DNA from: Ramlibacter ginsenosidimutans
GTDB taxonomy: Bacteria; Pseudomonadota; Gammaproteobacteria; Burkholderiales; Burkholderiaceae_C
Direction: 5' to 3'
Assembly (NCBI RefSeq): GCF_016654015.1
Contig: NZ_JAEPWM010000001.1
Coordinates: forward strand, 992,001 to 1,056,000
Length of the DNA: 64,000 bases
In this document: piece after piece, positions 37,613 through 46,997 of the stretch
How the letters are laid out: each line of letters opens with the position of its first letter
How positions within the stretch are numbered: position 1 is the stretch's first letter
Translations under genes and position numbers: made by a program
The notes under the pieces: model-generated
Seen by the model: the letters and a program-made list of their open reading frames with translations, nothing else
Told to the model about the DNA's origin: nothing
The model's database searches: none

Positions 37613-39271
37613 TTATTTGCGGAACATCGCCAGCATGCGACGCGTGACCGCGAAGCCGCCGAACATGTTGACGGCCGTGAGCGCGAGCGCGAACACGGCG
37701 AGGCCCAGGATCAGCTGGCTGGGCCGGTCGGCCCCGGCGCCACTGAGCGGCGGCGCGACCTGGATCAGCGCGCCGATGGCGATGATCGACGAGATCGCAT
37801 TGGTCACGCTCATGAGGGGCGTGTGCAGAGAAGGCGTCACGTTCCAGATCACCATGTAGCCGATGAAGCACGCCAGCACGAACACCACGAAGTGCGACAG
37901 GAAGGTCGCGGGCGCGTACAGCCCGACCAGCAGGAACAGCAGCGCGCCGACGCCGAACACGATGGCCAGCGACTTGGCCGCCATCGGTTCGCTGGCGCCG
38001 TGGCCGTGGCCCTTGGGCGCGGCCACCGGCGCGGCGGACTTGGGCTTGGCCGCCGCTGCCGGAATCTTGGGCGGCGGGGGCGGCCAGGTGATGTTGCCGT
38101 CCTTGATCACGGTGAGCCCGCGGATGGCGTCGTCGTCCATGTTGACGTCGATGCGGCCGTTCTTGGCCTTGCACAGCTCTTCGGCCAGGCGCAGCAGGTT
38201 GTTCGAATAGAGGGTCGACGACTGCTTGGCCAGGCGGCTGACCAGGTCGGTGTAGCCGACGATGGTGACGCCGTGCTTCACCACGGCCTGGCCGGGCTCG
38301 GTCAGTTCGCAGTTGCCGCCCTGCTCGGCGGCCATGTCGACGATCACGCTGCCGGGCTTCATGCTGCGCACCATCTCCGCGGTGATCAGCTTCGGCGCCG
38401 GCTTGCCCGGAATCAGTGCGGTCGTGATGATGATGTCCGCGTCCTTGGCCTCGCGCGCATACATCTCGCGCTGTGCCTGCTGGAAGCCTTCGCTCATCAC
38501 CTTGGCGTAGCCGCCGCCGCCCGAGCCTTCTTCCTCGTAGTCGACCTTGACGAATTCGCCGCCCAGGGACACGACCTGGTCGGCCACTTCGGCGCGCGTG
38601 TCGTTGGCGCGCACGATCGCGCCGAGATTCGCGGCAGTGCCGATCGCAGCCAGGCCGGCGACGCCGGCACCGGCGATGAAGACGCGTGCCGGCGGGATCT
38701 TGCCCGCGGCAGTCACCTGGCCATTGAAGAAGCGGCCGAAGGCGTTGGCCGCCTCGATCACCGCGCGATAGCCGCTGACACCCGCCATGGAGGTCAGCGC
38801 GTCCATCTTCTGCGCCCGAGAGAGCTGGCGCGGCAGCGAGTCGATCGCCAGCACGGTGACGCCGCGTCCGGCCAGCTGCTGCATCAGCTCGGGGTTCTGC
38901 GCCGGCCAGATGAAGCCGATCAGCGTCGCGCCCCGGCGCAGCATGCCCACTTCCTGCGGCGTCGGCGGGCGCACCTTGAACACGATGTCGGCGCGCGACC
39001 AGAGCTGCGCCGCGTCGGTCACCACCTGGGCGCCGGCTTCGCGATACGTGTCGTCGGCGAAGTTGGCCGCAGCGCCGGCGCCACTTTCAACCGCGACCGC
39101 GAATCCGAGCTTGACGAGCTTGACGACCGCTTCGGGGACGGTGGCAACGCGCTTCTCGCCCGGCGCCGTTTCCTTGGGAACGCCGATCAGCAGGGGCGCC
39201 GCGGCGGGTTGCGTTGCGAGCGCAACGGGGGATTCACCCACCGACGGCGCGGCAGTAGCAGCGGTTTGCAT
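37613..39271 (-). CDS. pntA: NAD(P) transhydrogenase subunit alpha
   Basis: The NAD(H)-binding subunit with its membrane segments. At 552 residues it is a fused alpha chain, somewhat longer than E. coli PntA because of an Ala-rich leader (about 25 residues) and a Pro/Ala/Lys linker (about 400-430). Domain I begins [21 protein letters not shown]; the dinucleotide site is [17 protein letters not shown] (about 195-211). Four C-terminal hydrophobic segments follow. GGAGAAGAG precedes the ATG. With PntB it makes NADPH from NADH using the proton gradient. Confidence 0.95.
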   Translation of the reverse strand: MQTAATAAPSVGESPVALATQPAAAPLLIGVPKETAPGEKRVATVPEAVVKLVKLGFAVAVESGAGAAANFADDTYREAGAQVVTDAAQLWSRADIVFKVRPPTPQEVGMLRRGATLIGFIWPAQNPELMQQLAGRGVTVLAIDSLPRQLSRAQKMDALTSMAGVSGYRAVIEAANAFGRFFNGQVTAAGKIPPARVFIAGAGVAGLAAIGTAANLGAIVRANDTRAEVADQVVSLGGEFVKVDYEEEGSGGGGYAKVMSEGFQQAQREMYAREAKDADIIITTALIPGKPAPKLITAEMVRSMKPGSVIVDMAAEQGGNCELTEPGQAVVKHGVTIVGYTDLVSRLAKQSSTLYSNNLLRLAEELCKAKNGRIDVNMDDDAIRGLTVIKDGNITWPPPPPKIPAAAAKPKSAAPVAAPKGHGHGASEPMAAKSLAIVFGVGALLFLLVGLYAPATFLSHFVVFVLACFIGYMVIWNVTPSLHTPLMSVTNAISSIIAIGALIQVAPPLSGAGADRPSQLILGLAVFALALTAVNMFGGFAVTRRMLAMFRK

Positions 39272-39475
39272 GAACTCTTCTCCTCGATTGGGGGAGCTGT
39301 TGATTTTCTGGAGCTGAACCCAAGCTTACATGAAGGCTTGTCGAGCTCCGCGACCACTCTAAGGCCTGTTCGCGCGGGAAGCGCTTGACCGCGGGCAAGC
39401 CTGGCCGATGCCGCCTACCATGTGTTCTTCCCAGGCGACGCCGGACTCCGTCCAGCCGCCGCCCACGCCTCACCC

Positions 39476-40594
39476 ATGTCCCTGCCCACCGTCTTCGCGC
39501 TCTCCGCGGCGCTGCACCTTTATATCGCCCTGCGCCTGGTGACCGCACTCCCCGTCGCGGGGGGCATCGCGCTGGCGCTGGTCCTGCTCGCCTCGGCGGC
39601 GCTGGTCCCCTCGGGGCTGCTTGCGCGCCGGCTGCTGCGCCCGCCCGCGGCGGACCGGCTCACCTGGGTGGGCATGCTGTTCATGGGTCTCTTCTCTTCC
39701 CTGCTGGTGCTCACGGTGCTGCGCGACCTCGTGCTGCTTGCAGCCCACCTCGCCGGCGTGGCGAGTCCCGCCCTGGCCGAGGACACGGCGGCGGCCGCGC
39801 CCTTGCTCGCGCTCGCGCTCAGCGCCGTCGGCTTCGTCAATGCGCGCCGCCCGGCCCGCGTGCGACGCGTGACGGTGCCGCTGGCGGACCTGCCGGACGC
39901 GCTCGCGGGCTTTCGAATCGTCCAGATCAGCGACATCCACGTGGGACCGACGATCAAGCACGAGTACCTGCAAGCCATCGTGGACCGCGTGAACGCGCTG
40001 GATGCGGACGTGGTCGCAATCACCGGCGACCTGGTCGACGGCTCGGTCGCCGAGCTGCGCGCGCACGTCGCGCCGCTGGCCCTGCTGCGGGCGCGACATG
40101 GCGTGTACTTCGTAACGGGCAATCACGAGTACTACTCCGGCGTGCATGGCTGGGTCGATGAACTCCAGCGCCTGGGCATCCGCGTGCTGCACAACGAGCA
40201 CGTCGTGCTGCGCCACGAGGGCGCGCACCTGGTGCTGGCCGGCGTGACCGATTACACCGGACACCACTTCGACGAGGCGCATCGCAGCGATCCGGCCGCC
40301 GCACTCGCGGGCGCTCCCGACGGTGCGCCGCGCGTGCTGCTCGCGCACCAGCCACGTAGCGCACCTGCGGCGCAGGCGGCGGGCTTCGACCTGCAGCTCT
40401 CGGGGCACACGCACGGCGGGCAGTTCCTGCCCTGGACCTTCTTCGTTCCGCTGCAACAGCCTTACACGGCCGGGCTGCACCAGCTCGGCCGTTTGAGCAT
40501 CTATGTCAGCCGTGGCACCGGTTACTGGGGTCCGCCGAAGCGGATTGGTGCACCATCTGAAATTGCCGAGTTGCTTCTGGCGGCGTCAGCCTGA
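39476..40594 (+). CDS. membrane-anchored metallophosphoesterase
   Basis: A 372-residue protein with three or four N-terminal membrane segments (about 1-120) and a C-terminal calcineurin-like phosphoesterase domain facing the cytoplasm or periplasm. Metal-site motifs in order: QISDIHVG, TGDLVDG, TGNHEYYSG and LSGHTHGGQFLPW. This layout matches the YkuE/YaeI group, whose members hydrolyse phosphodiesters such as UDP-diacylglucosamine-like lipids; the substrate here is unknown. The ATG at 39476 is preferred over a GTG at 39422. Convergence with nothing nearby: a 204-base gap separates it from pntA. Confidence 0.85.
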   Translation: MSLPTVFALSAALHLYIALRLVTALPVAGGIALALVLLASAALVPSGLLARRLLRPPAADRLTWVGMLFMGLFSSLLVLTVLRDLVLLAAHLAGVASPALAEDTAAAAPLLALALSAVGFVNARRPARVRRVTVPLADLPDALAGFRIVQISDIHVGPTIKHEYLQAIVDRVNALDADVVAITGDLVDGSVAELRAHVAPLALLRARHGVYFVTGNHEYYSGVHGWVDELQRLGIRVLHNEHVVLRHEGAHLVLAGVTDYTGHHFDEAHRSDPAAALAGAPDGAPRVLLAHQPRSAPAAQAAGFDLQLSGHTHGGQFLPWTFFVPLQQPYTAGLHQLGRLSIYVSRGTGYWGPPKRIGAPSEIAELLLAASA

Positions 40595-40659
40595 CTCCTA
40601 CAGGCCGGCGGCGCGTTGTCCGACGTGGCTGAGCTTCGTGGCTACCCAACACTGACCTC

Positions 40660-41382
40660 ATGGCACGCGCAGCTTTCCTCCCCTTCCCCCTCGCCGGCGC
40701 CGGCGCTTCCAACGTCATCTACCTCGGCGCGGCGCAGTGCCGCCGTAAATTCGAACTGTTCTACCCCGATGGCTTCGAGGACGAGACCTACCTCGTCGCC
40801 GAGCGCTCTCACAAGGAGCGCGCCCATCTCGAATGGGAAGCCGAACTGGCGCCCGCAGCCTTTCGCAAGCTGCTGGCGCGCGGCGAGTTCCGCGCGATCG
40901 CCGATGCGGCGGTTCGCATCGAGGCGCGCTCCAACCTGCTGTTCTCGTTCGACCGCATGGCCCTGCGCGATGCGGTGAAGTCGCCGGCGGGCGCGCGCCT
41001 GTTCGCCACCGAGCTCTACGCCTTCCTCTATGGCCACGGCTCGCCGCAGCGGCGCTTCAGCGACTGGCTCGAGGCGCTGGCCGACTTGCCGCAGCGCAAA
41101 AGCAAGGTGCTGACCTGGCCGGTGGCGACCGTGTTCGGCTTCATCGCGCGGCCGGACCGGCACCTGTTCTGCAAGCCGCGCTCCACGCGCAAGGCGGCGC
41201 AGCTGTATGGCTATGCACTGTCCTATCACCCCACGCCGTCCTGGGCCCGCTACCAGGACTTGCTGACCTTCGCGGCGGTGGTGCGGCGCGACCTGGACCG
41301 CAAGCCCGGCTTCCAGGCGCGCGACATGATCGACCTGCAGTCGTTCATCTGGGTGCAGGGCGCGCCGGAGTACGAGGCCTGA
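40660..41382 (+). CDS. conserved hypothetical protein, 240 residues
   Basis: A soluble-looking protein of 240 residues with no signal peptide or membrane segment. It is rich in Arg, Phe and aromatic residues; visible stretches are CRRKFELFYPDGFEDETYL (about 27-45), RRFSDWLEALADLP and a C-terminal RDMIDLQSFIWVQGAPEYEA. I recognise no named family. It starts 65 bases after the phosphoesterase on the same strand and ends 10 bases before a convergent membrane-protein gene. Codon use matches its neighbours, so it is probably a resident gene. Confidence 0.65.
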   Translation: MARAAFLPFPLAGAGASNVIYLGAAQCRRKFELFYPDGFEDETYLVAERSHKERAHLEWEAELAPAAFRKLLARGEFRAIADAAVRIEARSNLLFSFDRMALRDAVKSPAGARLFATELYAFLYGHGSPQRRFSDWLEALADLPQRKSKVLTWPVATVFGFIARPDRHLFCKPRSTRKAAQLYGYALSYHPTPSWARYQDLLTFAAVVRRDLDRKPGFQARDMIDLQSFIWVQGAPEYEA

Positions 41383-41392
41383 GCGGCGACGC

Positions 41393-41956
41393 TCAGCGCG
41401 CGCGACCGGCTCCGGCCGCCGCACGCGCGCAGCGCCAGCCTTCTTCGGCCAGCGGCAGCACGTTCAGCAGCAGCACCGCGCAGCCGAGGCCCACAAGGTA
41501 GCTCGCAGGCCAGGGCTCGGCCTTGAGCGCCAGCGCGAAGTCGGGCGCACCCGCCTCGAACAAGCCGGCCACCCGGTCCCAGCCGATGACGGCAACGAGT
41601 GCCAGCAGCAGCAGCGGCAGGATCTCCATGAAGCTGTGCACCATCTGCTCGCCGGGCTGCACCTCGCGCAAGGGCGTCGTGTAGCGCAGCTCGATCCACG
41701 TCGTGACCTCGTGCGCCAGGAAGCACGCGAACACCAGCAGCAGCACCGCCGCGTCGATCTCGAGCAGCGCGACCGCCAGCAAGGCTGCGCCGCCTTCGGC
41801 GAGCAGCACCCAGTGGAAGACGTTCTCCGGCCAGCCGCTGGTGTGCGCGATGTCCGTGCGGCGATGGCACCACCAGTCGGCGACGCCGGCGAGGACCCAC
41901 AGCGGAATCACCACAACCATCAGCAACCAGCGGGCGGCATCCTCGACAGGCATCAA
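41393..41956 (-). CDS. conserved membrane protein of unknown function
   Basis: A 187-residue protein with about five hydrophobic segments. A conserved-looking region between the first two, RRTDIAHTSGWPENVFHW (about 32-49), and a later FLAHEVTTWIELRYTTPLREV bring several His and Glu residues near the membrane and could bind metal. I cannot name the family. It ends 10 bases from the convergent 240-residue gene and begins 13 bases after the second exbD, so it may be the last gene of that operon. Confidence 0.65.
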   Translation of the reverse strand: MMPVEDAARWLLMVVVIPLWVLAGVADWWCHRRTDIAHTSGWPENVFHWVLLAEGGAALLAVALLEIDAAVLLLVFACFLAHEVTTWIELRYTTPLREVQPGEQMVHSFMEILPLLLLALVAVIGWDRVAGLFEAGAPDFALALKAEPWPASYLVGLGCAVLLLNVLPLAEEGWRCARAAAGAGRAR

Positions 41957-41969
41957 TCCTCCGGTTGGC

Positions 41970-42392
41970 TCATGGCGCGAACTGCTCCATGCCCACGATC
42001 CCGATCTTCACCAGCCCTTCGCGTTGCGCGCTGGTGAGCGCCGCGGCCACGGCCTCGTACTTCGCGCGGCGATCCGGCCGAACATGGATCTCGGGCGGGT
42101 TCGCCTCGTGCGCGGCTTCGCGCAGCTTGGCTTCCAGCGCGGCGCGGTCGGCCAGCGGCTCGCCGTTCCACAGGAAGCGGCCGGCCGCATCGATGTCCAG
42201 CTGCGCCACCACGGGCGGTACGGGCGGCGGCGGCGAGTGGCGGCCCGGCATCTCCAGGCCGACGGCCTGCAGCTGGATGGGAATGGTGATGATCAACATC
42301 ACCAGCAACACCAGCAGCACGTCCACCAGCGGCGTGGTGTTGATGTCGGCGATCGGTTCGGGATCGGCCTCGGTGCCGGCGCGGATGTGCAT
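41970..42392 (-). CDS. exbD: ExbD/TolR-family protein, second paralogue
   Basis: A 140-residue ExbD-family protein. Its membrane segment is IADINTTPLVDVLLVLLVML with the conserved aspartate, and the periplasmic part contains a proline run (SPPPPVPPVV) and EIHVRPDRRAKYEAVAAAL. The ATG at 42392 gives MHIRAGTEA; longer readings overlap the preceding exbD. Two tandem exbD genes with one exbB occur in several proteobacteria, where they serve a dedicated TonB system. Confidence 0.88.
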   Translation of the reverse strand: MHIRAGTEADPEPIADINTTPLVDVLLVLLVMLIITIPIQLQAVGLEMPGRHSPPPPVPPVVAQLDIDAAGRFLWNGEPLADRAALEAKLREAAHEANPPEIHVRPDRRAKYEAVAAALTSAQREGLVKIGIVGMEQFAP

Positions 42393-42396
42393 GGCT

Positions 42397-42822
42397 TCAG
42401 CGCGCCGGCGGTTCGGTGAGGAAGCCCACGCGGGCGATGCCGGCCTGCTGCGCCGCCAGCACGACGCGTCCGACGGCGTCGTACTCCGCGCGCGCGTCGC
42501 CACGGATGTGCAGCTCGGGCTGCGGCTGCATCGCCGCGATCTTCACCAGCAGCGTGCGCAGGCTCTCCGCATCCGGCAGGCGGGTGTCGAACCAGTAGAT
42601 CGCGCCCTGCGCATCGACGGTGACGATCACGTCCTCCTGCTGCGGGTCGCGACGCGGGTTTTCCTCGCGCGGCAGGTTCACCGCGATGGAGCTGTTCACG
42701 ACCGGGATGGTGATGAGGAAGATGATCAGCAGCACCAGCATCACGTCCACCAGCGGCGTGGTGTTGATGCTGGCGATCAGCGCATCCTCGCCGTCCTGCG
42801 GGTCGGCAAAGCGGATCGCCAT
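42397..42822 (-). CDS. exbD: ExbD/TolR-family protein, first paralogue
   Basis: A 141-residue ExbD-family protein with [20 protein letters not shown] (about 16-35) as its membrane segment and proton-site Asp. The periplasmic domain has ELHIRGDARAEYDAVGRVV. Start and exbB stop overlap by one base (TGATG), and 4 bases separate its stop from the next exbD. The two exbD proteins share the core but differ strongly in the periplasmic part, so they are not a recent duplication. Confidence 0.9.
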   Translation of the reverse strand: MAIRFADPQDGEDALIASINTTPLVDVMLVLLIIFLITIPVVNSSIAVNLPREENPRRDPQQEDVIVTVDAQGAIYWFDTRLPDAESLRTLLVKIAAMQPQPELHIRGDARAEYDAVGRVVLAAQQAGIARVGFLTEPPAR

Positions 42823-43586
42823 CAGGCGCCCTGGCTGCCGGTGGCCAGCAGCACGGTATGCAGGTCCGAGCCGAAGGCGCGCACCGTGTCCATCGCCACC
42901 TTGTTGCGGCGGACCAGCCAGTTGTAGCCGAGCACCGCCGGCACCGCGACCGCCAGCCCGATGGCCGTCATGATCAGCGCCTCGCCCACCGGCCCGGCGA
43001 CCTTGTCGATGGAAGCCTGGCCCGAAGCACCGATGCGCACCAGCGCGTTGTAGATGCCCCAGACCGTGCCGAACAGGCCGACGAAGGGCGCCGTGGAGCC
43101 CACCGTGGCGAGCACGGCCAGCCCTTCCTGCGTGCGGCTGTGCACCGTGCCGACGGCGCGTTCGATGCTTTGCGCCACCCAGGTGTTGAGATCCACTTTC
43201 CCGAGCAGGCCATCGTGCTTGCGCGTGGCGGCTATCGCCGACTCCGCGATGAAGCGGTACGGGCTGCCCGGCTGCAAGGCCTTGGCCCCTTGCTGCACGG
43301 TGTCGGCCTTCCAGAAGCTGGCGTTGGCGGCGCGGCCGTGGCCTCCCATGCGCGACTGCGCGAGTAGCTTGGAGAACAGCACGTACCAGCTGGCCAGCGA
43401 CATCAGCACCAGCAGCACGATGGTCGCGCGCGACACGATGTCGCCCTGGGCCCAGAGCGCGGCGAACCCGTAGGGATTCGCCGGCGCGGGCGGCGCCTGG
43501 ATCACCGGCAGTGCGGACTGCGCCGCGGCGCTTCCCGCGGCGAGGAGGGCGAGGACGGGGAACGACGCGGCAGCGGGTCGGTGCAT
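42822..43586 (-). CDS. exbB: MotA/TolQ/ExbB protein with signal-like N terminus
   Basis: A 254-residue ExbB-type channel protein. Unlike the copy at 16661-17320 it has an extra N-terminal part: a hydrophobic stretch ending LLAAGSAAAQSALP (a likely signal peptide) and a Pro/Ala linker before the first core membrane segment. The family core is VGSTAPFVGLFGTVWGIYNAL, then GPVGEALIMTAIGLAVAVPAVLG. It heads exbB-exbD-exbD. No TonB or receptor gene adjoins; a TonB-like N terminus appears in the protein at 51246-52523. Confidence 0.88.
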   Translation of the reverse strand: MHRPAAASFPVLALLAAGSAAAQSALPVIQAPPAPANPYGFAALWAQGDIVSRATIVLLVLMSLASWYVLFSKLLAQSRMGGHGRAANASFWKADTVQQGAKALQPGSPYRFIAESAIAATRKHDGLLGKVDLNTWVAQSIERAVGTVHSRTQEGLAVLATVGSTAPFVGLFGTVWGIYNALVRIGASGQASIDKVAGPVGEALIMTAIGLAVAVPAVLGYNWLVRRNKVAMDTVRAFGSDLHTVLLATGSQGA

Positions 43587-43641
43587 GGATGGGGCGGGGC
43601 CTGCGAGGCCCTCATTCTGCTGAAGAACAAGATAATGCGCC

Positions 43642-44163
43642 ATGGACCAACGATGGCGACCGAGCGTCACCGTCGCCGCCGTGATCGAGCGGGACGGGCG
43701 CTTCCTGATGATCGAGGAAGAAACTTCCGAGGGCTTGCGCATCAACAATCCCGCGGGCCACCTGGATCCGGGCGAGACGCCGGCCGAGGGCTGCGCGCGC
43801 GAGGCGCTGGAGGAAACCGCCTGGCACTTCCGGCCGACGCAGCTGCTCGGCGTCTACATCTCCCGCTTCCAGCGCGCCACCACGGGCGAGGACATCACCT
43901 ACCTGCGCTTCGCCTTCACTGGCGAACTCGGCGCCGAGGAGAAGGGACGGCCGCTGGACCACGGCATCGTCCGCACGCTCTGGATGACGCCCGAGGAACT
44001 GCGCGCGACCGCCGCGCGCCACCGCAGCCCGCTGGTGCTGCGCTGCCTGGAGGATTACCTGGCCGGCGTGCGCTACCCGCTGGAGGCGATCCACTCGGAC
44101 CCGAGCATCCGCGGGCCGGGCTGGGAGCGGGACAGCGAGGGCGGCGACGGCGAAGGGCGCTGA
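43642..44163 (+). CDS. nudJ: Nudix hydrolase (NudJ-like)
   Basis: A 173-residue Nudix hydrolase. The Nudix box runs from Gly39 to Trp61 (GHLDPGETPAEGCAREALEE and on): Gly39, Glu45, Arg53, Glu54, Glu57 and Glu58 are in place. NudJ-type enzymes hydrolyse thiamine pyrophosphate, nucleoside di/triphosphates or isopentenyl diphosphate. In many proteobacteria nudJ is next to mnmA; here mnmA is 8 kb away. It is convergent with the 2-hydroxyacid dehydrogenase, with 9 bases between. Confidence 0.88.
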   Translation: MDQRWRPSVTVAAVIERDGRFLMIEEETSEGLRINNPAGHLDPGETPAEGCAREALEETAWHFRPTQLLGVYISRFQRATTGEDITYLRFAFTGELGAEEKGRPLDHGIVRTLWMTPEELRATAARHRSPLVLRCLEDYLAGVRYPLEAIHSDPSIRGPGWERDSEGGDGEGR

Positions 44164-44172
44164 ATCCGGCGC

Positions 44173-45165
44173 TCATGGCCGGGCGAGGTTGTGCAGCGGC
44201 TCACCCGCGCGCCAGCGGCGCAGGTTGTCCACGAACATGCGCCGCACGCGGGCCGCATTGCCGTCGGAAATCCCGGCGCTGTGCGGGGTGACGATCACGT
44301 TGGCCAGCGTCCACAGCGGCGAGTCGGCCGGCAGCGGCTCCTGCGCGAACACGTCGAGGAAGGCGCCGGCCAGCCGGCCCGAGCGCAGCGCTTCGACCAG
44401 CGCAGGCTGGTCCACGATCTCGCCGCGCGACACGTTCACGAGCTGCGCATGCGCAGGCAGCAGCGCCAGCGCCTGCGCGTCGACCATGCCCTCGGTCTGC
44501 GCGGTCAGCGGACAGGCCAGCACCAGCCAGTCGGCGCCGGGCAGCGTCGCGCGCCAGCGGCTGGCCGGCACGGTGAGGACGTCCGCCCCGGCGGACTGCG
44601 CCTGCTGACGCACCACCGTCACGCGCAGGCCGAGCGCCAGCAGCATGCGCCCGAGGTGCTGGCCGATCGGCCCCCAGCCCACGATGACGACGTGCTGCCC
44701 CTCCAGGTCGCGCGGCAGCGTGTCGCCCATCAGCGAGGCCCAGCGGCGCTGCTGCTGCGCCTGCAGGAGCTGCGGCAGCCGCCGCGCGAGCGCCAGCAGT
44801 CCGGCAAGCGCGGTGTGCGCGACCACCAGCGCGTTCGCACCCGAGGACGTGGTCACCTGCACGCCGCGCGCGAGCAGCTGCTGGTAGATCGCGCGATCCG
44901 CTCCTGCCGAGTGCACGTGCGTCCACTGCAGCGCGGGCGAACCGGCGAGCGCGGCATAGAAGCGCGCCGTCTCCGGCAGGATGGTGTGCTTGGTCGAGAG
45001 TCCCGTGACGTCGCGCGACACGAAGGCGAGGTCCGCGTCGCCCTCGTCCGGCATGCAGAGCGTGTGCGGGATGCCGGTGAGAACGCGCGCGATGTCCTCG
45101 CGCAGCTCGCGGGCGGCCTGCACGGACAGCAGGATGCGCAGCGGTCCCGCGCGGCCGGGGCTCAC
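44173..45165 (-). CDS. D-2-hydroxyacid dehydrogenase
   Basis: A 330-residue NAD-dependent D-isomer 2-hydroxyacid dehydrogenase. The start is a GTG at 45165 overlapping the TGA of the upstream binding-protein gene (GTGA). The NAD-binding motif is VIVGWGPIGQHLG (about 147-159), the catalytic Arg is in NVSRGEIVD, a Glu lies in DVFAQEPLP and the catalytic His in TPHSAG. It is the last gene of the tcu-type operon and probably interconverts a 2-oxo and 2-hydroxy acid in that pathway. The exact substrate is unknown. Confidence 0.87.
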   Translation of the reverse strand: MSPGRAGPLRILLSVQAARELREDIARVLTGIPHTLCMPDEGDADLAFVSRDVTGLSTKHTILPETARFYAALAGSPALQWTHVHSAGADRAIYQQLLARGVQVTTSSGANALVVAHTALAGLLALARRLPQLLQAQQQRRWASLMGDTLPRDLEGQHVVIVGWGPIGQHLGRMLLALGLRVTVVRQQAQSAGADVLTVPASRWRATLPGADWLVLACPLTAQTEGMVDAQALALLPAHAQLVNVSRGEIVDQPALVEALRSGRLAGAFLDVFAQEPLPADSPLWTLANVIVTPHSAGISDGNAARVRRMFVDNLRRWRAGEPLHNLARP

Positions 45166-46142
45166 TCGGCGGTCGCCTTCGATTCGCGCACGATCGCCTT
45201 CCACTTGTCGTGCTCCTTCTGCACGAACGCGGCGAACTGTTTCGGCGACCCGCCCACCGGGTCGGCGCCCTCGCGCACCATCTGCGCCTCGAGCGCCGGC
45301 AGGGCCTCGTTCACCGCCTTGTTCAGTTCCGCGATCACCGCCTCGGGTGTACCGCGCGGCGCGAAGAAGCCGAACCACGAGCCCGCCTCGAAGCCGGGGA
45401 AGCCCCGCTCCGCCACCGTCGGCACGTCGGGCAGCGAACGCGAACGCTTCGCGCTGCTCACGGCCAGCGCGCGCAGGGTGCCCGCGCGGATCTGCTGGAT
45501 CACCCAGGGGATGGTGGCAAACATGAACTGGACGCGGCCGGCCAGCAAGTCCTTGAGCGCATCGGCGCCCTTGTACGGCACGTGCGTCGTCTCGGCGCCG
45601 CTGCGCTGGCTGAGCATGAAGCCCGACAGGTGCGAGGAGGTGCCTATGCCCGTGGAGCTGTAATTGAGCTTGCCGGGGTTCGCCCTTGCGTACGCGACCA
45701 GTTCCTCCAGGGTGTTGGCGGGCACCGAGGGATGGACCACCAGCACGTTGGGCACGTCCGCGATCTGCACGACCGGCACGAGGTCCGCCAGCGGATCGAT
45801 GTTGAGTTTCTTGTACAGCGAAGGATTGACGGCGATCGGCCCGACCGAATCGACGATGAAGGTGTAGCCGTCCGGCGCCGCGTGGGCTGCGAGCTCGGTG
45901 CCGAGGTTGCCGCCGGCGCCGGGCTTGTTGTCCACGACGAATGCCTGCTGGTAGCGCTCGGAGAGCTTCTGGCTCACCGCCCGGGCGAGGATGTCCGTCG
46001 TGCCGCCGGCCGTGAACGCGACCAGCACGCGCACGGGCCGGTTCGGCCAGTCGCCGGCCTGCGCGGCGGCGAACGGCGCGCTGGCGGCGGCTGCCAGGGC
46101 GACGAGCACGTCGCGGCGGGTCGGTACCACGGGATACTTCAT
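45162..46142 (-). CDS. Bug-type tripartite tricarboxylate binding protein
   Basis: A 326-residue TctC/Bug-family periplasmic binding protein. A twin-arginine-like start (TRRDVLVALAAAASAPFAAAQ) precedes the mature WPNRPVRVLVAFTAGGTTDILAR. The PNKPGAGG-like loop (VDNKPGAGGNLGTELAA) and SLPDVPTVAERGFPGFEAGSWFGF are family hallmarks. Bug proteins bind carboxylates and are very numerous in Burkholderiales. The TctA/TctB membrane partners are not in the window. Here it probably supplies the substrate for TcuAB. Confidence 0.9.
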   Translation of the reverse strand: MKYPVVPTRRDVLVALAAAASAPFAAAQAGDWPNRPVRVLVAFTAGGTTDILARAVSQKLSERYQQAFVVDNKPGAGGNLGTELAAHAAPDGYTFIVDSVGPIAVNPSLYKKLNIDPLADLVPVVQIADVPNVLVVHPSVPANTLEELVAYARANPGKLNYSSTGIGTSSHLSGFMLSQRSGAETTHVPYKGADALKDLLAGRVQFMFATIPWVIQQIRAGTLRALAVSSAKRSRSLPDVPTVAERGFPGFEAGSWFGFFAPRGTPEAVIAELNKAVNEALPALEAQMVREGADPVGGSPKQFAAFVQKEHDKWKAIVRESKATAE

Positions 46143-46178
46143 GCGTTCCCCCTCGGTTCGTGTTGCCGCGCCAGCGGG

Positions 46179-46967
46179 CTAGTCGCGGTAGCCCGGATCG
46201 AGCCGGTCCAGCTTGCGCAGCAGCGCCGGCCACTCCATCAGGCCATACGGCCTGCGCGTTCCGGGTTGGTAGTTGTTCCAGGTTTCTTCCAGCACGTCCG
46301 GCGGCACCGGCCGCAGCTTCGTGTTGCAGGACATGGCGCCGATCTGCGAGCGGCAGGCCAGCTCGAGCCGGTGCGTCCAGTTGAAGCATTCGCCTGCGGT
46401 CCGGCCGACGACCAGCGCCCCGTGGTTGCGCAGGATGACCGCCTCCCCCTGCCCGAGGTCCGCGATCAGCGACGCCTTCTCGGAGTCGTCGAGCACCACG
46501 CCCTGGTACTCGTGGTAGCCGATCTTCAGGAAGCGCATCGCGGTCTGCGTGATCGGCAGCAGTCCGCAGTCCAGCGCCGACACCGCCATCGACGCCCAGC
46601 TGTGCGTGTGGATGATGCAGCCCACTTCGGGCCGCGCCTGGTGGATCGCGCTGTGGATCACGTAGCCGGCGCGGTTGACGCCGTAGTTCAGCGCGCCGAA
46701 GTCCGGCCGGGACAGGATGTTGCCCTCGATATCCACCTTGATCAGGCAGGAGGCCGTGATCTCCTCGTACATCATCCCGTAGGGGTTGATCAGGAAGGCG
46801 CCCTCCTCGTCCGGCACCCGCATCGAAATGTGGTTCGCCATCATGTCGGACATGCCGTAGAGATCCACCAGCCGGTAGCACGCCGCGAGATCCACCCGCG
46901 CCTGCCACTCGGCGTCGGAACAGCGGCCCTTCATCGACGGGATCTCCAGCACGCCGGGTCGTTTCAT
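46179..46967 (-). CDS. class II aldolase/adducin-family protein
   Basis: A 262-residue protein of the class II aldolase/adducin fold. Zn ligands are visible in IIHTHSWAS (His-x-His) and in RNHGALVVG. The start MKRPGVLEI follows a strong AAGGAGGA site. Members include fuculose-phosphate-type aldolases and decarboxylases of oxo acids. In this operon it could cleave or decarboxylate the product of TcuA, but that is inference. It lies 30 bases after tcuB and 36 bases before the binding-protein gene. Confidence 0.85.
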   Translation of the reverse strand: MKRPGVLEIPSMKGRCSDAEWQARVDLAACYRLVDLYGMSDMMANHISMRVPDEEGAFLINPYGMMYEEITASCLIKVDIEGNILSRPDFGALNYGVNRAGYVIHSAIHQARPEVGCIIHTHSWASMAVSALDCGLLPITQTAMRFLKIGYHEYQGVVLDDSEKASLIADLGQGEAVILRNHGALVVGRTAGECFNWTHRLELACRSQIGAMSCNTKLRPVPPDVLEETWNNYQPGTRRPYGLMEWPALLRKLDRLDPGYRD

Positions 46968-46997
46968 GGCTCCTCCTTGCCTTGCGTCCATGTTCGT

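Noticed and set aside
36110..39388. 1092-codon plus-strand reading frame opposite pntAB
   Set aside because: Antisense to two well-supported genes; no motif and strong His/Arg bias.
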